DNA of 23,923 nucleotides from Reticulitermes lucifugus (GCA_026260175.1 JAKCWW010008181.1:2961-26883); one strand, 5' to 3'; counted from the stretch's first letter, positions 9,075-17,905 are shown. The notes: a model not told the origin generated them from the letters alone. Translations and numbers: made by a program.

Positions 9075-9477
9075 AATAAGGACGTGTTATGCTTGCTTAT
9101 CAGTTGAAGTTGGAGCACAGTTAATAAGTTTACCTCACTCAAATGGGAAAATTGGACACCCGGAATCGAGCTTCAGAAATGCAAGAGAAGGTTTCTAAGA
9201 CCCGTTACGACAAGAACCTTGTACAGACATCACAAAGTATTACTGACCCTTTATCAGAAACGGAGTACACACGAAAGGTGTAGAAAATGGCCAAATTTCT
9301 GATTTACTTACAAAATTAAATTTTGCTTAATTGTTGTGAACTGTTGAAAACTGGAAGCGAGATTAATAAGAGTTTTGGGGACAAGAGTACATTGCGTTGT
9401 AATTAAAAATTCCGAAATACTCGGTTGATACCGAGGTTCACGCACGGTCCTGCAACTGGACGGATCTCGATTCAGGG
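9075..9477. other. Intergenic, no feature recognised
   Basis: No recognisable coding or repeat signature apart from a small CTCGG/CCGAG hairpin at about 9420-9435, next to the SINE that follows. Confidence 0.4.
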
Positions 9478-9750
9478 CCAGGCACAGTGCTACAAGCCGA
9501 AATGTCGCGGGTTCGATTCCCGATGTTGTCATTGGAATTTTTCATTGCCTTCATCCTTCCGGCCGCGCTATGCCCTGGGATCGACTCGACCTCTAACAGA
9601 AATGAGTAGCAGGAATATTTTCCGGGGGGGGGGGTAAAGACCACCGGTGCTTGGAGCTGACAATCGTATCACCTTAATATGCCGATTGTCTTGAAATCTG
9701 AGAGCCTCAACATTCTGGAACCCTTAAGACCTGTACAGGGATTGCTTTAC
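9478..9750 (+). mobile_element. tRNA-derived SINE, family B, copy 2 (damaged head)
   Basis: It has an intact B box GGTTCGATTCC (9510-9520), then the family body: TTGGAATTTTTCATTGCC, CCGGCCGCGCTATG, AAATGAGTAGCAGGAATATTT, GGTAAAG, CCGATTGTCTTG, GAGCCTCAAC and GGGATTGCTTTAC. The A-box side is scrambled relative to copies 3 and 4. The central hairpin keeps four of five pairs. Open frames on both strands here (9308-9644) are SINE shadows. Confidence 0.85.
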
Positions 9751-9754
9751 CTTT

Positions 9755-10179
9755 TACTTGTGACACAAAAAAGATTAATTATCTTTACGTCAAATGGCAT
9801 CCATGTTCTTTTACAGTGTCCCCCCGTCTATCTGTTTGTCTGCCTTTTATAGCCACACGTTTTCCTTGCGTTGGTTGTGATGCAGTTTCATGTAACATAA
9901 CAAAAACACCCGAGTAACCAAACGGTGCAATGGCAGGACTGAAGGCAAGACAATGTAGCCACTGCCTTTAACGAATGAGCTTCATTATTTGTTCATTTTC
10001 GTAATGTAATTCTCGCATATGCCTGACAGTCTTTAAAACTGGTGTGTGTACGTTGTAGTATTCAAGTAAGTTATGCCGGAACTTGCCTGATGAGACTGAG
10101 GATAAGCACGAATTTCTCAACGAGGCTGCCAAGGTTGCAGTTGGATTTCGAACGTTATTCCTCCTGAATACAAATCAAA
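9755..10179. other. Intergenic, no feature recognised
   Basis: No gene or repeat motif seen. The 10083-10307 open frame runs into the foldback that follows and is not supported as coding. Confidence 0.4.
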
Positions 10180-10236
10180 GTCTATGTTTATTGTTCATCG
10201 AATGTACATTTTTATTCACTATTAATTGTGAAATAA

Positions 10237-10281
10237 AGTCCTACATGTTTCGAACCTTAACCTGGTTCATCCTCAGCCCTG
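10237..10281 (-). ncRNA. Hammerhead-like motif, left arm, stem I missing
   Basis: On the minus strand the core CTGAGGA, stem II GAACC/GGTTC, GAAA and C-AT-GTA are all present. The base before the core comes from the foldback loop (CAGGG) and cannot pair with GGACT after the cleavage site. The junction therefore appears to have cut into stem I on this side. Confidence 0.45.
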
Positions 10282-10282
10282 A

Positions 10283-10327
10283 AGTCCCTGAGGATGAACC
10301 AGGATAAGGTTCGAAACATGTAGGACT
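10283..10327 (+). ncRNA. Hammerhead ribozyme candidate (best in window)
   Basis: Stem I AGTCC (10283-10287) pairs perfectly with GGACT (10323-10327). CTGAGGA (10288-10294) supplies C3, U4, G5, A6, G8 and A9. After one unpaired T, stem II GAACC (10296-10300) pairs perfectly with GGTTC (10308-10312) around a 7-nt loop. GAAA (10313-10316) supplies G12-A15.1. C-AT-GTA (10317-10322) forms a two-pair stem III with A17 as the cleavage residue. This is a type I layout with minimal stem III, as reported for Penelope-like elements and metazoan retrozymes. The extra base after A9 is the one departure, and self-cleavage is untested. Confidence 0.65.
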
Positions 10328-10381
10328 GTGTTTCACAATTAATAGTGAATAAAAATACATTCGTTGGATAATAAACATAGA

Positions 10382-10613
10382 AAAAGAAAATGTACGGAAT
10401 GAATGATAATAAGTTTACAAAAAGTTTTTATTGCTTGAGTCTGCTTTTCGGTTATGAAGATGTTTAATGTGTGCAAACAGAGATCCGAAAAAGCGGAGCA
10501 GATCTGCATCTCCACTGTGTGTACGGTATGTTGCCAGATGTACAAGTATCAGCGATTTTATCGGATTCTGTTAAGAACCTGCTGTCTGCTATCTCTGTTG
10601 GCAACGATACGTG
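10382..10613. other. Intergenic, no feature recognised
   Basis: Short open frames on both strands overlap here without any family signature. Confidence 0.4.
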
Positions 10614-10695
10614 AAATGGTGGCAGTACTGGGGCATTTTCTGCTGCTCTTCAACAAATGGTGGCAGTACTGGGGCATTTTCTGCTGCTCTTCAAC
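10614..10695 (+). repeat. 41-bp direct tandem duplication
   Basis: The block from AAATGGTGGCAGTACTGGGG to CTTCAAC occurs at 10614 and again at 10655 with no visible mismatch. The perfect match implies a recent replication slippage or unequal exchange, or an assembly artefact. Confidence 0.93.
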
Positions 10696-10699
10696 AACA

Positions 10700-11252
10700 A
10701 ATGTTTTTCCTTCCTATCCACGATCACCCCAATTTCAGCCAGTTTCCTGCGAATGTTTCCCTGCAGTTCCGTCTGATTACCCTTCTTATACGCCGTAACA
10801 CACATACTGAAAAATCGTACGTGAGCAAAGAGATACTTCGTTCGCTGTGGATCGCAGTTTGTTTACTTTTATGCTACAGTTTTAGGATGTGTGTAGCCAG
10901 ATCTGGGCACTTTCTCCCACTCTCTCACGCATTTCGTTCTGTTACAGTAGTAACACCAAGCAATGTTCGAGTCATGTAAGATTGTGTAAGCGTCTAAGGC
11001 AATTTCAATAACTCCAATGAAATTTAAAGTTTTTTTTTTATTTTGAATCAGTGAAAGACAAATAACTTTATAGGACGGAACTGAAAAAAAAACAACTGAG
11101 AAGCAAATCAGCAAATATATTTCGTTAAACTGATAGCATTATTTCCTCTAAAGGCGTTTTTATTAAGCCGCTTATCGTATGAACATCTTTGTAGGTTAAC
11201 TGGATATGTTTATGATCAAATGAATTTGAGTTTTCCGCGACAGTAGCTATGA
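10700..11252. other. Intergenic, no feature recognised
   Basis: Contains poly-T (about 11030) and poly-A (about 11083) runs. Nothing recognisable as coding. Confidence 0.4.
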
Positions 11253-11658
11253 AATATTGTCTTTCGAAGTGGTATCACATAATATTGTCTTTGGAAGTGG
11301 TGTCACTTAATATTGTCTTTGGAAGTGGTGTCACTTAATATTGTCTTTGGAAGTNNNNNNNNNNNNNNNNNNNNNNNNNNNNNNNNNNNNNNNNNNNNNN
11401 NNNNNNNNNNNNNNNNNNNNNNNNNNNNNNNNNNNNNNNNNNNNNNNNNNNNNNNNNNNNNNNNNNNNNNNNNNNNNNNNNNNNNNNNNNNNNNNGTGTC
11501 ACTTAATATTGTCTTTGGAAGTGGTGTCACTTAATATTGTCTTTGGAAGTGGTGTCACATAATATTGTCTTTGGAAGTGGTGTCACATAATATTGTCTTT
11601 CGAAGTGGTGTCACATAATATTGTCTTTGGAAGTGGTGTCACATAATTTTATCTTTTG
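11253..11658 (+). repeat. 28-bp minisatellite, about 14 units including a gap
   Basis: The unit is AATATTGTCTTTGGAAGTGG plus TGTCACTT (28 bp), with TTCGAAG and CACAT variants at the edges. Units start at 11253, 11281, 11309 and 11337, then after the gap at 11505, 11533, 11561, 11589 and 11617, with a decayed partial unit at 11645. The inner units are the most uniform and the outer ones carry variants, the usual pattern for an expanding array. Open frames reading through the Ns are meaningless. Confidence 0.97.
11355..11495. other. Assembly gap (141 N) inside the minisatellite
   Basis: All 141 bases are N. Unit starts either side (11337 and 11505) are 168 bp apart, exactly six units, so the gap length keeps the 28-bp register. 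The true copy number is unknown. Confidence 1.
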
Positions 11659-11659
11659 T

Positions 11660-12373
11660 CCTCGAGACTGACGTAGTAGGTTCCTCTTAAGCATTGATGC
11701 TTAGTATCGGACTACACGGTGTCACGTCACAGGATAGTGTAATCTGACATTCTTTATATTTGCGTATATATTGGATAATCTGATAAAAATAAGTGACGTG
11801 GGAGTTACAGACTGAAATATTACGGTGATATCGAAATGTATATTAAATCCTGCGGTAAAGCGGTTTGATTTGTATGGACAGAAATTTGGGACTACGTGTA
11901 AAGACGAGCAAGGAGACTTGACTGAAAGGTTGCTTTGAATCTGTCTTGAAAAGAACTGTGGGAGTGAAGAGGACTAGTTGATGACGATGATGCGAGTTGC
12001 TAGGCAACTTAATTGTCTTGAATTGTAAAGTACAGAAGGTATTGCCTTGACGTTAACAGATACTGCGGAAAGTGTATTTTACGATTCATTAATTAGTGTG
12101 TTTAGACAACCCAACTGACAGGAGAGAGAATTATAATTGTGGTGGTGGCTGTAGTAGTAGTAGTAGTAGTAGCACTAGAATCTTAGCTGTTATGTATTCA
12201 TTCATTTTGTATTTCTCACAATAAAAGTAATCACAAATCAGAGTAAATCTTTGCTTAATAGTGTGAGACCAATTAATCAATAATATGAATAAAGATAAAA
12301 TTTATGAGGTAGAAGAAAATTTAAAAGGCAAAAAAAATTTTGATCGCAAATCCCAAAGACATAAGACTGTTGT
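11660..12373. other. Intergenic with a (GTA)7 microsatellite
   Basis: GTA/TAG trinucleotide repeats run from 12151 to about 12172. A ~35-bp segment at 11951-11985 (AAGAACTGTGGGAGTGAAG, then GACTAGTTGAT) resembles 19634-19667 and may be a shared, unnamed repeat. No gene. Confidence 0.5.
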
Positions 12374-12378
12374 TGGCT

Positions 12379-12423
12379 AGGCGTAGATGGGATGATAATA
12401 TTAAATTTGTTTTAGATAAATGA
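12379..12423 (+). pseudogene. LINE reverse transcriptase, extreme C-terminal remnant
   Basis: The frame reads RRRWDDNIKFVLDK and then stops. It matches the RRRWEDNIKLDLKE motif at 13907-13960, which is characteristic of the C-terminal end of insect non-LTR retrotransposon ORF2. Upstream coding sequence is gone. It is either a very short 5'-truncated insertion or a deeply decayed one. Confidence 0.6.
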
Positions 12424-13451
12424 GTTGTGAAGGTGTTCTGGACTCATCTCGCTCGACACAGGGTCTTGTGTTCAACTTTAGTGAACATGATGATGGGTAT
12501 TCGGGACTGTTTTTACGAATTTAGTGACAACAAGATTTCCATGCAGTTAAAATAAAAATTGAAAGAAAAATTGTCCTGATTACTTTGAGTTAGGAAACCT
12601 TGCATCGTTTTAAAACCTCTTGAGGTTTGTAGGCTCATCATAAGTCTGGGGTAGTGAATTCGGGATTCAGTCCCCAAAGTTTTCATAAAGCGTGCTACGA
12701 TGTCTTCTTTGTACTGACAAAAGAGTTTGTAAGAAAACGCAGCCAACTCCTTTGGTAAAGAATTTAGTTCGGGCAGTGTTACAGCGGGACTGTGAGTCCA
12801 CACTTAGTCACACGCAAAATTAGTTTCGTCGCCGAACAGGTAGGAGTACTAAGAAAGATACAGGAACGTCTTTATTTTTTCCCGACTACATGACTTTCTA
12901 TCTTCCTCTATGGTGACGCCAGAAAAAAGTCTACCAGAATAACTGTATTCATTTCTATCACAGTCACAATTTAAAGCTATTTCAAATGCTTTCCGGGACT
13001 CTATCTCTGATCGGTCGTAGAAACGAATGTCCCGCAGGAAGCAGAACTGGCTTCCGGAGACACTCAGCACATAAGAACAGTCAGACCCACTCTGCATCCA
13101 CTCTAGAGCAACAAAATTTATTTGCTTAGTCTCGTCATGTTTTACTTTTCTTCATTCCACTTCTTGTTCTGTCGTTCTCGGAATGCTTCGAACGTCTCTC
13201 CCTTCTTCAGCTTATCCGTGTATTGATAAATGGCGACCCGTTACGTTGGGCTTCTTGAAAGGTGCTAGGAGGTGGCGTCGCTGACCGCAGAAAGATTGAA
13301 ACTTTCGTAACGTGGTGGTAGTTGTTATCAGTATTTCAGGGCGACTAGCTGACTTCTGCCTCAGAATAGGTAACTTAAAATAATAGAAGTATTGTAATAT
13401 TGAAATATTGCGTGTTTTTATTTGGGTGTAAAAATGGGTCTGTCAAATTAA
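12424..13451. other. Intergenic, no feature recognised
   Basis: Two minus-strand open frames (12513-12803, 96 codons; 12849-13097, 82 codons) have no recognisable motif, membrane segment or signal peptide. They are probably chance frames, but I cannot exclude a decayed element. Confidence 0.35.
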
Positions 13452-14104
13452 GGGCTGATGGTGCTTGGAAATAAGTTGGTGAGGAAGATATTTAGGCCTA
13501 AGTGGGACGAGGGAACAGAAGACTATAGGAGACCGCATGGTGAGTGGCGTCATGATCTGTACCGCTCACCAAATATTAGGAGTGGCGTCATGATCTGTAC
13601 TGCTCACCAAATAAGTATTAGGAGTGGTGTCATGATCTGTACTGCTCACCAAATATTAGGAGTGGCGTCATGATCTGTACTGCTCACCAAATATTAGGAG
13701 TGGCGTCATGATCTGTACTGCTCACCAAATATTAGGAGTGACGTCATGATCTGTACTGCTCACCAAATGTTAGTCGGGCGATACAATCAAGAATGATGAG
13801 ATCGGCAGGGCATGTGGCACTTATGAGGGAGAGGAGACGTACATACAGGCTTTAGGTGGGAAAAACCTGAAGGAAAGAGATCACTTGGAAGACCTAGGCG
13901 TAGATGGGAGGATAACATTAAACTGGATCTTAAAGAAGTCGGTTAGAAAGGCGTGTACTACATAGATCTGGCTTAGGATACGGACAGATGGCGGGCTTTT
14001 GTCGATACAGATGAACCTTTGTGTTCCACAAAATGAGAGGCATTTCTTGATTAGCTGAGGAAGAAGGATTCTGCTCCATGGAGTTAGTTAGTTAGTTAGA
14101 TAGT
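13452..14104 (+). pseudogene. Non-LTR retrotransposon (LINE) ORF2 3' end, 5'-truncated and frameshifted
   Basis: Three frames together spell a familiar ORF2 C terminus: KLVRKIFRPKWDEGTEDYRR (about 13470-13530), then HDLYRSPNI, then (13772 on) SRMMRSAGHVALMRERRRTY, then (13860 on) EKPEGKRSLGRPRRRW followed by EDNIKLDLKEVG and a stop. These fit insect LINE proteins with the GHVxRM and GRPRRRWEDNI blocks. The clade is uncertain and could be RTE- or Jockey-like. The 3' end finishes in a short TTAG tandem tail (about 14082-14104), common for such elements. Frameshifts and stops make it dead. A 38-bp tandem expansion splits it at 13542-13772. Confidence 0.82.
13542..13772 (+). repeat. 38-bp tandem array inside the LINE remnant, six units
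   Basis: GAGTGG/GAGTGA begins units at 13542, 13580, 13622, 13660, 13698 and 13736. The spacing is 38 bp except for one 42-bp unit with a 4-bp insertion (AAATAAGTATT). Each unit contains GTCATGATCTGTACTGCTCA. The first unit reads in frame as EWRHDLYRSPNI of the LINE protein, so the array grew from coding sequence. Because 38 is not a multiple of 3, each unit shifts the frame. Confidence 0.95.
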
Positions 14105-14584
14105 ATACTTATACTTGAATGCGGAGGCCGTACTTTACTCCGAAATATTGGTAACCACCTGCGGGTTTTGCACGGTGTCACGCTGCGGTAACATCTCTCA
14201 TCTTATCCGGATTGTTCAGTTGTTTCATAAATGTAATGTTGCATGCCATCACCACATTTTACTCTCCTAAGGTCACATTAACATCCCCTCGGTCTGTTCC
14301 TCCAAGACACTCTTTAATGTTACATGCCCCTTTACGTAATTTATGCGTAATTAAAGCGCTGTGTGCAATATATATAAATGTATTGCACAATAGAAAAAAT
14401 CTGAAACGGTGAAGTTTTGTGAGACACAGAGATGAATTTATGCGATATATTGTTAAAGAGTCTAAATATTTGTTACCTTTTAAACAGTTGTCTAAATAAG
14501 CATTTGTGTGCAAAAGTATCTCATTTTACTTGTATTTCAAATTGCTTGATCTAATGCTAATTCCTTTGAAGATTTTAGACTAAG
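14105..14584. other. Intergenic, no feature recognised
   Basis: Short open frames on both strands overlap at 14212-14513 without a family signature. Confidence 0.4.
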
Positions 14585-14594
14585 ATTATATATA

Positions 14595-14885
14595 CCGGGG
14601 CAAACGGTGGCAGTTGGATGAGGCACCGCGCTTCGGATCGGAAGGTCGCGGGTTCGATTCCCGATGGGGTTATTGGGATTTTCCATTTACTTCATGCTCC
14701 CGGCCGCACTATGGCCCTGGGGTCGACGTAGCTTCTAACAAAAGAGTACCAGGAATATTTACTGGGGGGTAAAGGCGGCCGGTGCGTAAGACTGACAATC
14801 TTACCACCTTCATGTGCCGATTGTCTGGAAATCTGGGAGCCTCAACCTCCTGGAACACACAGGGCTTGTACAGGGGTTGCTTTAT
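14595..14885 (+). mobile_element. tRNA-derived SINE, family B, copy 3
   Basis: It has a good tRNA-like head (GTGGCAGTTGGATGAGGC) and B box GGTTCGATTCC (14651-14661), then the full family body to GGTTGCTTTAT. A probable 10-bp target duplication, ATTATATATA, lies at 14585-14594 and 14886-14895. Its low complexity makes it less certain than those of SINE A and SINE C. The open frames at 14709-14924 and 14782-14964 belong to this repeat. Confidence 0.9.
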
Positions 14886-14895
14886 ATTATATATA

Positions 14896-16115
14896 ATACC
14901 CGCTACTTTTGACACATTCTGCATTATTTATTTTGTTCCTATAATATTATTTGTTCATTTTTAATTCCATAATGTGTTTTAGCTTTTGTGTATGACAAAG
15001 TCCAGTAGCTGTTTTATAATTATTTTAAACACGAAATAAGCCAAAGATAGCAAGCACTATTAACTGACAAATAGACTGTACTAATCCCAGAAACGTGCCC
15101 TGTGAAAGCCTTGCTATGATAATTACTTCCATTCTGTGGACTACCCAGCTCTTAGGAGACGTTCCTTTAAACGTCGTACTGTCTGCAGGTCCTCCCTTAA
15201 TGGTCCCTCGGTAAACAGCATGTCAGGCAATTGTGCGCTAGCGACTGAGTGTTGTGTAAGTGCGTGATTCACTTGACCAGACTTCGTGTTCCAAATAAAA
15301 GCGGTACATTTGCCCTGAATACGTCGAACCAACGGCCTTTCATACTTTTGCAGAAAATAAAATCAGAAGAAGGCATTATGCCGGAGGACTGAAGCACTTT
15401 CGTTCAAGTTCCACCTTGTCCCACCAATTGTTAATTCACATCGTACAACGCAAATTGTTACTTCAACTTCACATTAGCAATGTCATGTCTCATCAATTCT
15501 TCGGACAAGGTGTAATACAGGGAGTTCAATTGAAAACCGAACCGATAAGCACGGCAAGCTTAACGGCCTTACAATTTCGCATGTAGTACTCGTGTATTGC
15601 ATCAGCATGAGACGCCACATCTCAATTGCACAGGTAAACGTGAATAAAGACTGCCTCTTACCTTCTTTCTGCTTTGTATGAAAGAAAAATTTAATGAATG
15701 TGGCTTTACTTTGAGGTTTATGTTGATCGTGCTGAGACAGGAACGCAGACTGCCTATGTATGAGGGTGAAATACTGAGAACATACTGACCGATGTGGGAC
15801 GAGCGGGAGAGGATAGAGATAATTGTATGATGAAAAGGTCTTTACTTTACTGTTGACCTAACACTGCTAGGATACAGAAGGTAAGGGGAATGCTGTGAAT
15901 GTACGCTTAAACATCAACTGGGAAGGGAAGACGCCCTTTCGAGTAACTATAGAAACCATTTGGAGACTAAAATTAATCTATGATATATTAAAAATTCCGT
16001 TCATACCTCAGTGGGAACGCTGTCTGCTTCCGTTAGAAGGTGATTCCGGTACAGGGAAGTAATGGTTTGTAACTGTAACAGTCATGTGACAGATACACTT
16101 TGTGGATGAAATGCA
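14896..16115. other. Intergenic; one unrecognised open frame on the minus strand
   Basis: The minus-strand frame 15141-15332 (63 codons, ending RRLKERLLRAG) has a balanced, protein-like composition and continues upstream of its Met to about 15350, where the minus strand shows a T-rich tract ending in AAAAG that could be a splice acceptor. I do not recognise it. It could be an exon or an element remnant. The rest shows nothing. Confidence 0.3.
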
Positions 16116-16129
16116 AATTTTTCGATGTT

Positions 16130-16397
16130 TTTTTTATTGAAGGGCCCAGCAGCAGATGCTACGGACACACCGCAGCCTTGAGGCTTTTTGTTCAACCCTG
16201 TGATGAAGATGATTAGTTTTTTTCCGTGTATTGGAGCACCGGTGGAATGAAATTGACGGGGGAAAATCGAAGTACTCGGAGAAAAATCTTTCAGTGCCAC
16301 TTTGTCCACCACAAATCCCACATGAACCGACCCGGGATCGGACCCGGGACTCCGCGGTGAGAGGTCGGCGACTAACCACCTGAGCCATGGCACGGCC
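16130..16397 (-). mobile_element. tRNA-derived SINE, family C, full length with target duplication
   Basis: On the minus strand the tRNA-like head begins near 16395 with TGGCTCAGGTGGTTAG (A box), followed by B box GGTCCGATCCC, inside the palindromic CCCGGGTCCGATCCCGGGTC. The body includes GATTTGTGGTGGACAAAG and TTTCTCCGAGTACTTCG and ends in TTCAATAAAAAAAA at 16130. A perfect 14-bp duplication, AATTTTTCGATGTT, flanks it at 16116-16129 and 16398-16411. The two minus-strand open frames of 84-105 codons here are simply translations of the SINE. Confidence 0.92.
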
Positions 16398-16411
16398 AAT
16401 TTTTCGATGTT

Positions 16412-16739
16412 ACACCCGGCCTTACTAACCAGAAAGCTTCTAAAGGTTATGTGGACCCCAAAGAAATAGGATACGAAGAAGAGACCTGGGCTAAACTGGC
16501 TGAGGGTAAGACCAACTTGTGATTTATTTTTAACATTATAACAAACGTTCTGAGTTCGTCAAGTCTGAGAATTTCTTCACCAGACGATCGACTGTACACT
16601 TTCAAAAAGACCCTAACTAACTTCATGGGTCAGAGTCTTTCTTGAGAAGCTAACAGGTCTGCAGCTAGTCCAGAAATTCCCCGCCTTTTATGGAACGCAA
16701 AGTTCGTTACCGGATTCACAAGAGCCCACTCCGAGACAT
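16412..16739. other. Intergenic, no feature recognised
   Basis: No repeat blocks or coding similarity that I can name. Confidence 0.4.
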
Positions 16740-16943
16740 CTGTGAGTGTTTCGTAACATGGTAAGATTTTATGGTGAGAAGTTGTTAGTACCTTGTCCAA
16801 ACCCCCAGCTGGAGAACCACCCCTTTTCGGCTTTTCGCGACGGCTTATTTATTACATTTACAGCCACCGTCTATGTTGAGGACCGTTCGTCCATCCGCAG
16901 CCTGAAGGCGCGCCATCCTGTGGATACAGGGGCCCACTTATAA
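16740..16943 (+). repeat. Probable dispersed-repeat fragment with an apparent open frame
   Basis: The frame contains PQLENHPFSAFRDGL, then a VYVEDRSSIRSL block, and ends near DTGAHL. From memory this resembles predicted peptides translated from dispersed repeats in termite and cockroach genomes, rather than a protein of known function. I cannot verify this here. No start context, domain or membrane segment supports a real gene. A unique small gene is the less likely alternative. Confidence 0.35.
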
Positions 16944-17460
16944 CGGTCAAAGGACTCTGAATTTTGGAATTAATTTACGAAGTTCTGTAACTACGAACCT
17001 AGCAGCTGCACGTCCACATTATTCTTTATGAATTGAGTTTTCCGTTCTGTGACAAAAGGATCACGTTTAAGAAAGATTTAGGAAACAGTTCTTCACGATC
17101 TGCAAGAGTGTGGCTTCGGATATAAGGCCTCCGAACACAAAGTGCGTTCCACTGAAATCCACAAACCCATCGCCATTTCCATCTCCTCCCAAGTTTTATC
17201 TCCGGGACTAGAGTAAGTCAACATGAAATGCTCTTAGCTTGACTTCCGGTTGCTGTAGCACTTTCTCGAAGACCATGCGACAACAGAATGGCAGAACACG
17301 TTCTTTGTCATGCACACGTCCTACACTAAGATGAGAGCAAAAGGAGCAACAAGCTTCCTGAGCTCCTGGATTCTGTGCGTGATTTTAAGCTTTCGCATCT
17401 CTACAGCTGAGGTCCTCGTTCTTGTGGGATATGCTGCAGCATCACTGGATGATTTGTTCG
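16944..17460. other. Intergenic, no feature recognised
   Basis: No gene or repeat motif seen. Confidence 0.4.
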
Positions 17461-17625
17461 CATCTTTTCGAGACAGTCTAGTGGTCTCAACTCCAAGGGT
17501 CAAGTGTTCATTGAACATTATACCCTTGAAGTTGAGACCAACACTATATCTCGAAACATCGGGCACCAATTGCCCATTGACGCCGCGCCGTATCCCAGAA
17601 GAACAAAGACCTCCCAAGAAATCTA
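17461..17625. repeat. Foldback of the second hammerhead-like type, with a downstream tail
   Basis: CGAGACAGTCTAGTGGTCTC and CAACTCCAAGGGT (about 17469-17500) are mirrored by ACCCTTGAAGTTGAGACC and AACACTATATCTCG (17522-17554), with a small inner hairpin TGTTC-ATT-GAACA. The right arm reads TTGAAG, stem II GAGA/TCTC, GAAAC, ATCGGGCA. The tail to 17625 shares ACCAATTGCCCA..., CGTATCCCAGAAGA and a following AAAGA.CT block with 21541-21600. Core bases C3 and A9 are altered, so a working ribozyme is unlikely. Open frames on both strands across 17310-17767 are artefacts of this palindrome. Confidence 0.7.
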
Positions 17626-17629
17626 TTGA

Positions 17630-17905
17630 AGTACTCTTTGTTATATGTACGAGTATATAAACTGTCAGGTTTTTATGTTGAGGTGTGTATGCTGTCATGT
17701 TTCTTGTGTTTCTGTATGCTACTATACAGGCTCTCACGTTTCGATGTGTGCGTACAAGTATGTACAAATACGTACAAGTATGTACGCTGTCATCCTGTGT
17801 GCTGATGCGTATATTGCCATGTCCCTCTGTGCTATTGTGTCAGGTCCCATATTTCTGAGGGTATGGTTATGTACGGTGTCATGTCTCTATATGGTAGTCT
17901 ACTAG
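17630..17905. repeat. Degenerate short-motif repeat region
   Basis: Words such as GCTGTCATGT, GTGTCATGTCTCT, TTGCCATGTCCCTCTGT and CGTACAAGTATGTAC recur irregularly. It looks like an old, decayed tandem array with no clear period. The open frames through it are probably not genes. Confidence 0.35.

Larger units (their letters stand above)
10180..10381. repeat. Nearly perfect foldback with two hammerhead-like motifs
   Basis: Left arm 10180-10276 and right arm 10288-10381 are reverse complements with only a few differences (for example TTAA against ATAA, TAAAG against TGTG, and a 2-bp indel). The loop at 10277-10287 is only 11 nt. The outer ends TCTATGTTTATT / AATAAACATAGA still pair. Each arm contains the CTGAGGA ... 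GAAACATGTAG core, in the same inverted layout as the 757-1040 foldback. The high arm identity suggests recent formation or gene conversion between arms. Confidence 0.9.

Noticed and set aside
9308..9644. Open frames on both strands, 68-74 codons
   Set aside because: They lie in SINE B copy 2 and recur as shadows of the family sequence.
11303..11562. 73-75-codon frames across the gap
   Set aside because: They are mostly unknown residues from the N run, with a 28-bp unit that cannot keep a frame.
11253..11658. CRISPR array
   Set aside because: The 28-bp units are contiguous with no unique spacers, and the genome is an insect's. It is a minisatellite.
12513..13097. Two minus-strand frames (96 and 82 codons) as a possible split gene
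   Set aside because: I found no recognisable motif, no convincing splice signals between them and no repeat match. They are left as chance frames.
15141..15332. Minus-strand 63-codon frame as a gene
   Set aside because: The composition is protein-like, but there is no family match, start context or second exon. It is noted in the intergenic entry only.
16082..16399. Minus-strand open frames of 105 and 84 codons
   Set aside because: They coincide with SINE C, including its tRNA-like head and flanking duplication. They are translations of a non-coding repeat.
17310..17767. Open frames on both strands, 116 and 148 codons
   Set aside because: They cross an inverted repeat, which tends to create open frames on both strands, and show no protein family motif.
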